A stretch of DNA of 64,000 nucleotides from CAYLPJ01 sp964385465 (GTDB lineage: Bacteria > Planctomycetota > Phycisphaerae > SM23-33). The DNA is taken from NCBI GenBank assembly GCA_964385465.1, contig CAYLPJ010000007.1:1-64000 (forward strand). The letters run 5' to 3'. Below the pieces are notes generated by a model that was not told the origin of the DNA, ran no database searches, and saw nothing but the letters and a program-made list of their open reading frames with translations. The translations under genes and the position numbers were made by a program. The first letter of the stretch is position 1, and each line of letters begins with the position of its first letter. Below are positions 33,991 through 41,590 of the stretch, piece by piece.

Positions 33991-34943
33991 AGAACGCCAC
34001 GAAATACCAGAAGAAGGTCCGCAAGCTCCTCTCGGGGATGCCCAAGCCGTCGCGGGAGCTGCCCGCCGAGCCCGACCCGCTGGACTGGATCCCCCGCGCC
34101 GTGCTGACCGCCGACGCGGCCGAGGCCGATGTCGACAAGGCCATCGAGGCCCTCGAGAAGGAGTTCGTGGACGTCAACGAGCTGCGGGTCTCCCCGCCGA
34201 AGGAGATCGTCGACGCCATCGGGCGGGACTACCCCTACGCCCGCGCCAAGGCCCGCGAGCTGACCGGCTCGCTGAACGCGATCTTCACCCGCCGCAACAC
34301 GCTCTCCTTCGCCCACACCGAGGAGATGAGCAAGCGCGACCTCCGAAGACACCTGCTGGAGTTGGGGCTCAGCCCCTACGGCGCGGCGTACATGATGCTC
34401 GTGGTCTTCGGAGGGCACGCCATCCCCGTCGACCGCTCCCTCGTCGAGTGCCTCGAGATGGACGAGTGCATCGAGCCCGGCAGCGAGTTGGAGGACGTCC
34501 AGGGGTTCCTCGAACGCATCATCCGCCAGAAGGATGCCTGGGCCGCCCACCTGTTCTTCCGGGCGTACGTGACCGACCACGCCAAGGACCTCGAGCGCAA
34601 GCACAAGGCCGAGGCCGAAGCCGCCGCCAAGGCCGAAGCCGAAGCCAGGGCCAGGCAGGAGGCCGAAGCGAAGGCCAAGGAAGAGGCCGAGGCCAAGGCC
34701 AGGGAAGAAGCCGCCGCCCGCAGCAAGGCGAAGAAGTCCCGCAAATCCGCCAAGGGCGCCAAGGCGAAGAAGGCCGCCGCCAAGGCCGGCGGAAAGAAGG
34801 CCGCCAAGTCGGCCGGGAAGCAGGCCCCCGCGTCCTCGAAGGCGAAGAAGACGTCCTCGAAGTCCTCGTCCAAGGCGTCGAAGCGGAAGACGGCGGGCAA
34901 GAAGAGCAAGAAGTCATCCAAGGCGAAGAAGCAGGACCCATGA
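33987..34943 (+). CDS. HhH-GPD (endonuclease III-like) protein with a histone-H1-like basic tail
   Basis: 318 residues. Residues about 45-200 resemble an HhH-GPD base-excision domain: a helix-turn-helix-type segment LRRHLLELGLSPYGAAYMMLVV and then the G/P-D region GGHAIPVDRSL with the putative catalytic Asp at 149. The Lys that gives endonuclease III its lyase activity is not evident at the hairpin, and there is no iron-sulfur Cys motif. Residues 205-318 change from an Ala/Glu/Lys coiled region to a Lys/Ala/Ser-rich tail like bacterial H1-type proteins. It could tether a glycosylase-like domain to DNA or act on ribosomal RNA. It overlaps rbfA and hisG by 4 bp each. Confidence 0.7.
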   Translation: MKNATKYQKKVRKLLSGMPKPSRELPAEPDPLDWIPRAVLTADAAEADVDKAIEALEKEFVDVNELRVSPPKEIVDAIGRDYPYARAKARELTGSLNAIFTRRNTLSFAHTEEMSKRDLRRHLLELGLSPYGAAYMMLVVFGGHAIPVDRSLVECLEMDECIEPGSELEDVQGFLERIIRQKDAWAAHLFFRAYVTDHAKDLERKHKAEAEAAAKAEAEARARQEAEAKAKEEAEAKAREEAAARSKAKKSRKSAKGAKAKKAAAKAGGKKAAKSAGKQAPASSKAKKTSSKSSSKASKRKTAGKKSKKSSKAKKQDP

Positions 34944-35824
34944 TCGACCGACCGTCCGACAAGCTGATGCTGGGAATTCCCAAGGGCTCGCTCCAGGAGA
35001 GCACGCTGGACCTGTTCCACCGCGCGGGGTACGACATCCACGTCTCGTCGCGGAGCTACTTCCCGACGATCGACGACGACCGCATCCGCGTGATCATGTT
35101 CCGCGCCCAGGAGATGAGCCGCTACGTCGAGGACGGCGTGCTCGATGCCGGCCTGACCGGGGCCGACTGGGTCCGCGAGAACGGTTCGGACGTCGCCGAG
35201 ATCACCGAGCTGATCTACGCCAAGCAGAACCTCCGCCCCGTCCGGTGGGTCCTCGCCGTGCCCGAGGAGTCCGAGGTGACAGCCCCCGAGCAGCTCGCCG
35301 GCGGGATCGTGGCGACCGAGCTGGTGAACGTCACGCGGGAGTACTTCGCCGCCAGGGGCGTGGACGTGAGGGTCGAGTTCAGTTGGGGCGCCACGGAGGT
35401 CAAGGCCCGGCTGATCGACGCGATCGTGGACGTCACCGAGACCGGCTCGAGCCTCCGGGCGAACAAGCTGCGGGTGATCGACACGCTGTTGACCTCCTCG
35501 ACGCGCCTGATCGCCAACCGCGAGGCGATGGAGACCGACTGGAAGCGGCAGATGATCGAGAACATCTCGCTGCTGCTGACCGGCGCGATCGACGCGCGGG
35601 AGAAGGTCGGGCTGAAGATGAACGTCCCGCGGGACCGCCTCGACGCGGTGATCGACCTGCTGCCCTCCGAGAAGTCCCCCACCGTCTCGCCGCTGCACGA
35701 GAGCGACTGGGTCGCCCTGGAGGTCATCGTCGAGGAGAAGGTCGAACGCGAGCTGGTCCCCCGGCTCAAACGCGCCGGGGCCACCGGCCTGATTACCTAC
35801 CCCTTGAACAAGGTTATTCCCTGA
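34940..35824 (+). CDS. hisG: ATP phosphoribosyltransferase, long form
   Basis: 294 residues, long-form length with the C-terminal regulatory HisG_C domain (about 215-290; ISLLLTGAIDAREKVGLKMNVP and TVSPLHESDWVALEVIVEE). The catalytic half has LMLGIPKGSLQESTLDLF, DAGLTGADWV and the PRPP-binding-type VDVTETGSSLRANKL. It catalyses the first step of histidine synthesis and does not need HisZ. It starts inside the stop of the HhH-GPD gene (ATGA), which ties histidine synthesis to the nusA-rbfA operon. No other his gene is in the window. Confidence 0.94.
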   Translation: MIDRPSDKLMLGIPKGSLQESTLDLFHRAGYDIHVSSRSYFPTIDDDRIRVIMFRAQEMSRYVEDGVLDAGLTGADWVRENGSDVAEITELIYAKQNLRPVRWVLAVPEESEVTAPEQLAGGIVATELVNVTREYFAARGVDVRVEFSWGATEVKARLIDAIVDVTETGSSLRANKLRVIDTLLTSSTRLIANREAMETDWKRQMIENISLLLTGAIDAREKVGLKMNVPRDRLDAVIDLLPSEKSPTVSPLHESDWVALEVIVEEKVERELVPRLKRAGATGLITYPLNKVIP

Positions 35825-35853
35825 TCCGTACAACCTCGGGAGATGCAGGCGTC

Positions 35854-38800
35854 ATGAATCCGCTGCGAATGCTGTGCGCGGGGGCGATCATCCTGGCCGG
35901 CTGGCCGGCCCGCGGCGCCGACCGCGCAGCCCCCCCCGCCACCGCGCCCGCCCCGGCCACCGCGCCGGCCGACCACGCCGCCGCCCTGCCCGCCAAGGCC
36001 CTCGTCGGGCTCGACGAGCTCGATCCGCCCGTCAAGCCGCCCGTCAACCCCCCCGGCGCCACCGACATCCCCGACCGTGCCAAGGACGACGTCGAGAAGG
36101 CCGAGGCCCTCCTGGCCGCCAAGAGCTATGCCGCGGCCATCCAGCCCCTCGAGCGAGCCGTCGCCTTCGACCCCGACAACGCGCGAATCCAGCGGATGCT
36201 GGGACGGGCCTACCTCGGGCTCAACAACCGCGGCAAGGCCCTGACACATCTCGCCGAGGCCGCCGACGCGGCGCCCAACGACATCGACACCCAGCTCCTG
36301 CTGGGCCAGCTCTTCGCCGCCCAGAACCAGAACGAGAACGCCATCCTCCGCCTGCGAACCGCCCTGGCCTGCGACGCCGCCGACCCGGACGACCCCCGCA
36401 CCGGCGAGGCGCTGCTGACGCTGTCGCTGCTGCTGGACCGCCAGGGCTACTGGACGGCCGCCCTGGAGGCCTACAAGCTGCTCAGCGACCGCATCGACCG
36501 TCACGGGCGGGCCTACGCCGAACGCCGAGCGCTCCGCGAGTGGGTGCTGCGCCCCGAGCGGCTGCTCAGCCGCCGCGGCGCCCTGCTGCTGCTGCTCCGC
36601 CAACACGCCCCCGCCGTCAAGCTCCTGGAGCGGGCCTACCGCCGGGACCGCACCAACGGGCGGACCGCCAAGCTGCTCGTCGACGCCCTGCTGGCCAAGG
36701 GCGACCACGCCCGCGCCGAGGAGCTGCTGCGGGCGATGGTCGAGCTGCCCGGCCAGCGCCCCAACGTGCCCGACATGCTGCGGACCCTCTGCGAGAAGAC
36801 CCGCGACCGCGGCGTCCTCGAACGGTTCTGGAAGGCCATCGAGGCCGACAGCCACGCCGAGGCGCCCCTGGCGGCCTCGCTGGCGGGCGTCGCCGGCGAC
36901 CTCGGCTGGAAAGACCTGGCGATGTCGATCCTCTCCTCGGCGATGCCGGCCAATCCGTCCTCGCCGCGGCTGTGGCGGATGCTCTGCCGCACCCGCGCCG
37001 AGGCCGGCGAGCTCGGCGAGCTGTTCGACGAGATGGCCAAGGCCCTCCAGGCCGACGCCAACGCGCTGGGGGCGATCGCCGACGGCCTCGTCCGCGCCGC
37101 GCCCGCCGCCGACCGCGAGGGCGCCGAACGCGACCTCGGCACCATGGCCCGCAAGGACAAGTCCGACGTCCGCCCCGAGCTGCTCTACCTCGCCGGGCGG
37201 TTCGCCGCCGCACGCGGGAAACACCTGCTCGCCTCGGACCTCTACAAGCAGGCCACAGACCGCAGGCCGGAGTTCTTCCGGGCCTACGAGGCCCTGCTCG
37301 AGGCCTATCTCGCACAGAAGCGAGCCGACCGCGTCGACCGCCTGCTGACACGCGTCAAACGCCTGGCCGGTGAAACCCACCTGCCGGCCTACTTCCGCGG
37401 CAAGGTGGCCCTCAGCCGAGGCGAGGCCGACGCCGCCGTCGAGGCCCTGGAGCAGGCCCGCCAGCGGAAGCCCGACAACGCCGCCACCGCCCTGCTGCTG
37501 GCCGACGCCTACCTCGCCGCCGACCGCCCCGACGACGCCGCCGAGACCCTCGAAGCCCTTCGCGAGGCCGACGAGTCCAACGAGGCCGTCGCCAAGCGGC
37601 TGTTCGACCTCTACCTCGCTCGCCGCCGCTACCGCCAGGCCCAGCAGGTCGCCGCCGAACTGCTCCGCCGCGACCGCCAGTCCGTCGCCGGGCGCCTGAT
37701 GACCGTCCAGCTCGCCCTGCGGGCCGGAAAGAAACGCCAGGCCCTGCTGCTGCTGGACCAGCTCGCCCTGGAGGCACCCGAGAACCCCGAGGTCCAGCTT
37801 CTCCGCGTCCAGGCCGCCATGGGCGGCTCGATCGGGCTGGTCGCCCGGGAGACCTTCGAGGAGTCCGTCGAGAGGCTCCACCGCGTCCTCCGCGCCAGGC
37901 CAGACCACAGGCCCACACGCCAGCGCCTCGCCGAACTGCTCGCCGCCGTGGGCAAGACCGCCGAGGCCGCCGCCACCTGGGCGACCCTCTTCGAGGAAGA
38001 CCCCGCCGACGCCGAGACCGCCAGACGCTACATCACCGCGCTGATCCAGACCGACCAGCACGCCTCGGCCCTGCGGGCCGTCGAACGGTTCCGCCAGGAC
38101 AGGCCCGAAGACATCTGGGCACGCGTCCGCCACGTCGAGCTGCTCGGCGAGGCCGGACGACACGACCGCGCCGTCCAGCTCCTCGGCGACTGGATCCGCG
38201 CCGCCGAAGGCGACAACCTCAAAGACCACTACCGCCAGCAGTTGGTCCGCATCCTCACCATCGGCCAGCAGTACGACAAGGCCCTCGATGCCGTCGACGA
38301 ATGGCGCAAGGCCGAGACCGGCGAGCTCGCCCGCCAGCGCCTCCGGCTCCGCCGCGTGCAGTTGCTGGCCCTGGCCGAACGGTATGACGAGGCCGGCAAA
38401 CTGGCCGAGGCCGTCGCCGAAGACGAGCCGGTCACCGACATCTGGCGCCTGCTGGTCTCCGCCGCCCTGGACGCCAACGATTTCGACCAGGCGCTGGAGA
38501 CCATCGGGACCTGGCAGGCGAAGCGGCAGAAGCTGGCCGACGACCTCTCGATCATGCAGGAGATGGTGGCCAGGCTGACCAAGGGCGGCAAGGACGAGGT
38601 CGAGGAAGCGGAGAAGGCCCTGGCCCGGTTGCCCGAGCCGCTCCGCGAGCCCATCGGGCGGCTGACCGAGTTCGCCGAGCACGCCAAGGCCTCCGATCAG
38701 ATCACCCGCTTCGCCGTCGACGTGGCCGAGTCCCTCAACACGCTCAAGACCTTCCGCGTGCTGGTGTTGGGCCAGGCCGAGCGCCAGGACGAGGCCCGCA

Positions 38801-39678
38801 AGGCCGCCGAGGGCTGGCTGGAGGAGGAGCCCGGCTCCCTCGCCGCCCGCAAGGCCCTCGTGGGCGTCCTGGCCGACGCCGAGAAGTACCGCCAGGCCGT
38901 CGACCTGCTGACGGCGTGGCTGAAGGAGGCCACCCCCACCACGGCGGCCGCGACCCGCCCGGCGAAGGACGACCCGGCCGTCACGTGGATGCGGGAGACG
39001 CTGGTCCGGGTGCGGCTCTCCCAGCACCGCCCCGCCGAGGCGGTCAAGCTGGCGGACCGGTTTCTCGCCGACGACGCGGCCAACAGCGAGCTGCTCTCGC
39101 TGAAGAGCGCCTCGCTGACGGAGCTGGGTCGGGACGACGAGGCCGTCGCGGCCATGGAGGCCGCCCAGCGGCTCAACAAGGCCGACCCGGGGCTCAAGAA
39201 CAACCTCGGCTACCTCTACGCCGAGCAGGGCATCGAGCTGGCCCGGGCCGAGGAGATGCTCCGCGAGGCGCTTCGCCTGCGCCCGACGGAAACGGCTTTC
39301 ATCGATTCGCTCGGATGGATATTCTACAAGCAGGGCAAGATGGTCCAGGCCGGGCGAACGTTCCAGCGGATCGTACAGGACGCCGACGACGACGCGATCG
39401 GCCACGGCGTCATCCTCGACCACGCCGGGGACGTCTACTACCGCCTCGGCTGGAAGGACCGGGCCCTGGAGTACTGGAGGCGGGCCCTCCGGATGGCCCG
39501 GAAGATCGAGACGCCCACGCGGGAGGAGAAGCACCTCCTCGACGTCGTGCCGCGCAAGATCGAGGCCGTCGAACGTGGCGCCGAGCCGCCGCTGGCCCCC
39601 GTCGTGGGCCCGCCGGCGGACGAGGACGACGACAAGGACACCGCCGGCCGCCCGGACACCGGGGCCGCGGACGCATAG
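35854..39678 (+). CDS. Large secreted TPR-repeat protein
   Basis: 1274 residues. GGGAG lies 12 bp before the ATG. A signal peptide (1-22) is followed by a Pro/Ala-rich linker and then tetratricopeptide repeats from about residue 70 almost to the end, for example AEALLAAKSYAAAIQPLERA, RIQRMLGRAYLGLNNRGKAL, ADAYLAADRPDDAAETLEAL and NNLGYLYAEQGIELARAEEM. Such long TPR superhelices serve as protein-assembly scaffolds in the periplasm. The final 40 residues are acidic. It follows hisG by 29 bp and precedes yebC by 32 bp. Confidence 0.88.
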   Translation: MNPLRMLCAGAIILAGWPARGADRAAPPATAPAPATAPADHAAALPAKALVGLDELDPPVKPPVNPPGATDIPDRAKDDVEKAEALLAAKSYAAAIQPLERAVAFDPDNARIQRMLGRAYLGLNNRGKALTHLAEAADAAPNDIDTQLLLGQLFAAQNQNENAILRLRTALACDAADPDDPRTGEALLTLSLLLDRQGYWTAALEAYKLLSDRIDRHGRAYAERRALREWVLRPERLLSRRGALLLLLRQHAPAVKLLERAYRRDRTNGRTAKLLVDALLAKGDHARAEELLRAMVELPGQRPNVPDMLRTLCEKTRDRGVLERFWKAIEADSHAEAPLAASLAGVAGDLGWKDLAMSILSSAMPANPSSPRLWRMLCRTRAEAGELGELFDEMAKALQADANALGAIADGLVRAAPAADREGAERDLGTMARKDKSDVRPELLYLAGRFAAARGKHLLASDLYKQATDRRPEFFRAYEALLEAYLAQKRADRVDRLLTRVKRLAGETHLPAYFRGKVALSRGEADAAVEALEQARQRKPDNAATALLLADAYLAADRPDDAAETLEALREADESNEAVAKRLFDLYLARRRYRQAQQVAAELLRRDRQSVAGRLMTVQLALRAGKKRQALLLLDQLALEAPENPEVQLLRVQAAMGGSIGLVARETFEESVERLHRVLRARPDHRPTRQRLAELLAAVGKTAEAAATWATLFEEDPADAETARRYITALIQTDQHASALRAVERFRQDRPEDIWARVRHVELLGEAGRHDRAVQLLGDWIRAAEGDNLKDHYRQQLVRILTIGQQYDKALDAVDEWRKAETGELARQRLRLRRVQLLALAERYDEAGKLAEAVAEDEPVTDIWRLLVSAALDANDFDQALETIGTWQAKRQKLADDLSIMQEMVARLTKGGKDEVEEAEKALARLPEPLREPIGRLTEFAEHAKASDQITRFAVDVAESLNTLKTFRVLVLGQAERQDEARKAAEGWLEEEPGSLAARKALVGVLADAEKYRQAVDLLTAWLKEATPTTAAATRPAKDDPAVTWMRETLVRVRLSQHRPAEAVKLADRFLADDAANSELLSLKSASLTELGRDDEAVAAMEAAQRLNKADPGLKNNLGYLYAEQGIELARAEEMLREALRLRPTETAFIDSLGWIFYKQGKMVQAGRTFQRIVQDADDDAIGHGVILDHAGDVYYRLGWKDRALEYWRRALRMARKIETPTREEKHLLDVVPRKIEAVERGAEPPLAPVVGPPADEDDDKDTAGRPDTGAADA

Positions 39679-39710
39679 ACCATTGACCGCAAGCTGACGG
39701 AGATTGCGAG

Positions 39711-40463
39711 ATGTCGGGACATTCCCATTGGGCGACCATTCGGCGGGCCAAGGCCGCCAACGATGCCAAGCGGGGGCGCGTCTGGAGCAAGCTGGCGCGG
39801 CGGATCATCGTGGCCGCCAAGGCCGGCGGCGGCAACCCGGAGGAGAACCTCACCCTCCGCTACGCCATCGACGACGCCAAGGGCGCCAACATGCCCAAGG
39901 ACACCATCAAGAAGGCGATCCAGAAGGGCTCCGGCGAGTTGGACGGCGAGAGCTACGAGGAGATCATCTACGAGGGCTACGGCGCCGGCGGGGTGGCCTT
40001 CCTCGTCGAGTGCCTCACCGACAACCGAAACCGCACCGCCCCGGAGATGCGCAAGCTCTTCGAGAAGGCCGGCGGGCAGCTCGGCTCGACCAACTGCGTC
40101 GCCTGGATGTTCGAGAAGAAGGGCAGCTTCGTCGTCTCCAACGAGGTCGCCGACGAGGAGACGCTCATGGAAGTCGCCCTCGAAAGCGGGGCCGACGACG
40201 TCGACGCCGACGGCGACCTCTTCGAGATCACCTGCTCGCCACAGGCCTTCTCCGACGTCAAGCAGGCCCTCGCCGACCGCGAGATCGAGACCGTCTCGGC
40301 CGAGATCGCCATGGTCCCCACCAGCACCGTCCCCGTCGAGGGCGACCAGGCCCGCCAGGTCCTCCGCCACATAGAGGCCCTCGAAGACCACGACGACGTC
40401 CAGCACGTCTACGCCAACTTCGACATGCCCGACGAAGTCCTCACCGCCGCGGAAGCCGACTAG
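39711..40463 (+). CDS. yebC: YebC/PmpR (TACO1-like) family protein
   Basis: 250 residues, full length. MSGHSHWATIRRAKAANDAK at the start and PKDTIKKAIQKGSGELDG, YEGYGAGGVAFLVECLTDNRNRT and LGSTNCVAWMFEKKG are the family's conserved blocks. Members act as transcription regulators or as translation factors that help ribosomes through difficult motifs; which applies here cannot be told. The upstream sequence has GGAG at short spacing. In many genomes yebC lies near ruvC; here it ends the nusA-hisG-TPR series. Confidence 0.94.
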   Translation: MSGHSHWATIRRAKAANDAKRGRVWSKLARRIIVAAKAGGGNPEENLTLRYAIDDAKGANMPKDTIKKAIQKGSGELDGESYEEIIYEGYGAGGVAFLVECLTDNRNRTAPEMRKLFEKAGGQLGSTNCVAWMFEKKGSFVVSNEVADEETLMEVALESGADDVDADGDLFEITCSPQAFSDVKQALADREIETVSAEIAMVPTSTVPVEGDQARQVLRHIEALEDHDDVQHVYANFDMPDEVLTAAEAD

Positions 40464-40745
40464 CGCCGCGCCGCTGCGCAAGCACCAGGAAACGGACGCC
40501 AGGAAACAAACGGCTGACGCCTGATCCGCGGTCCGTCTCCGCAAGCAGCATCGTGTTGCCCGGTTGCACCGGACCTGTCAGGGCGATGCCTGTCCTTGTC
40601 TGGTATTCCGCGATTTGGCTTTTTGAGCTATTTTGAGGTTTGGGTCCTGGGCCGTCAAAGCACCGAAACCGCCGAATACATGGGACACGTGGACCATGCC
40701 TTCGGTGTTGAACGTATGGTTCTGCAAGGCCAAAGGAGCCGCTGC
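40464..40745. other. Intergenic region with an AT-rich island
   Basis: No gene is visible. The stretch 40590-40645 is clearly more AT-rich than its surroundings (TTGGCTTTTTGAGCTATTTTGAG) and probably holds the promoter of the downstream phosphodiesterase, but I could not identify well-spaced hexamers. Confidence 0.3.
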
Positions 40746-41243
40746 ATGAGGATCGGGATCGTCTCGGATTCCCACGGCGACGTGGACCGGCTGCGGCGGG
40801 CGATGGAGATCTTCGACGCCCACGACGTCGAGGTCCTCGTCCATTGCGGCGACGTCGGAAGCCCCGACTGCCTCGAAGTGCTCGCCGACGGCGACTGCGA
40901 CGTCCACGTCGTCGCAGGGAACACCGACCACCACGTCGAGGACCTCGTCGCCGCCGCCGCGAAGTTCGGCGTCCATTTCGCCTGGGAGGTCGTCGAGATC
41001 GACCTCGGCGACGGGCGCCACCTCGTGGCCACCCACGGCCACGACGACAAGATTCTCGGAGAGCTGATCCACGACGCCCAGTTCCCCTACGTCTGCTGCG
41101 GGCACTCCCACAAGACGCGCGACGAGACCGTCGACGGCGTCCGCGTCATCAACCCGGGGGCCATCCACAACGCCCGCCTCCACACCGTCGCCGTCCTCGA
41201 CACCGACACCGGCCACCTGGAACACGTCATCGTCCCCGATTGA
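40746..41243 (+). CDS. YfcE-type metallophosphodiesterase
   Basis: 165 residues, a minimal calcineurin-like phosphoesterase. Metal-binding motifs in order are D-S-H (8-10), G-D-V (near 37-39), G-N-T-D, T-H-G-H and G-H-S-H. AAAGGAG stands before the ATG. YfcE/MJ0936-type enzymes hydrolyse phosphodiesters in vitro; the cell substrate is unknown. It is separated from yebC by 282 bp and probably has its own promoter. Confidence 0.9.
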   Translation: MRIGIVSDSHGDVDRLRRAMEIFDAHDVEVLVHCGDVGSPDCLEVLADGDCDVHVVAGNTDHHVEDLVAAAAKFGVHFAWEVVEIDLGDGRHLVATHGHDDKILGELIHDAQFPYVCCGHSHKTRDETVDGVRVINPGAIHNARLHTVAVLDTDTGHLEHVIVPD

Positions 41244-41318
41244 CTCCCCAACCCCCTGCCCGCTCCAAGCTTGCTCCGTTGCAAGTCAAGTATTACTACT
41301 TTTATGTGTTTACGGGGT

Positions 41319-41430
41319 GTGTCCACCCCCTCCCCAGTGGACACCGGAGTGGACACGATATATCACTATATAATAGAACCACTTACACATCTGAAATCCC
41401 GCTGTGTCCAGGTGTCCGGAGGGGTGGACA
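41319..41430. promoter_or_regulatory. Cluster of GTGGACAC repeats around a TATAAT box
   Basis: GTGTCCAC (41319-41326) is followed by its reverse complement GTGGACAC twice, at 41337-41344 and 41349-41356, exactly 12 bp apart within AGTGGACAC units. Shorter copies (TGTCCA at 41405, TGTCC at 41413, TGGACA at 41425) lie downstream. TATAAT at 41369-41374 has no good -35; the second direct repeat covers the place where it would be. This is the layout of an activator- or repressor-controlled promoter for the glycoside hydrolase at 41591. The remainder of 41244-41590 shows no gene and is AT-rich for this genome at 41285-41400. Confidence 0.5.
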
Positions 41431-41590
41431 GAACTGACACACTGGCCCCCGAGCCCCCTTCGTGGTATCCTCCCCGGCGGTTCGAGCAGGGCAACCGATC
41501 ATGACCGTCCGCCGCCGAGATGGTACGCTTGCCCCGCCATCGGCGAGCCCGAACCCGCCGATCCACGACCCACAAGTCAAGGAGCCCGAG

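Noticed and set aside
29190..34604. A very long open frame on the minus strand opposite nusA, infB, ylxP and rbfA
   Set aside because: Its translation is low-complexity and mirrors the Ala/Glu/Pro-rich and GC-biased codons of the plus-strand genes, which are all clear family members.
35797..39534. A long minus-strand open frame opposite the TPR gene
   Set aside because: It is the antisense reflection of GC-rich TPR codons; it has no recognisable domain and its plus-strand partner is a convincing protein.
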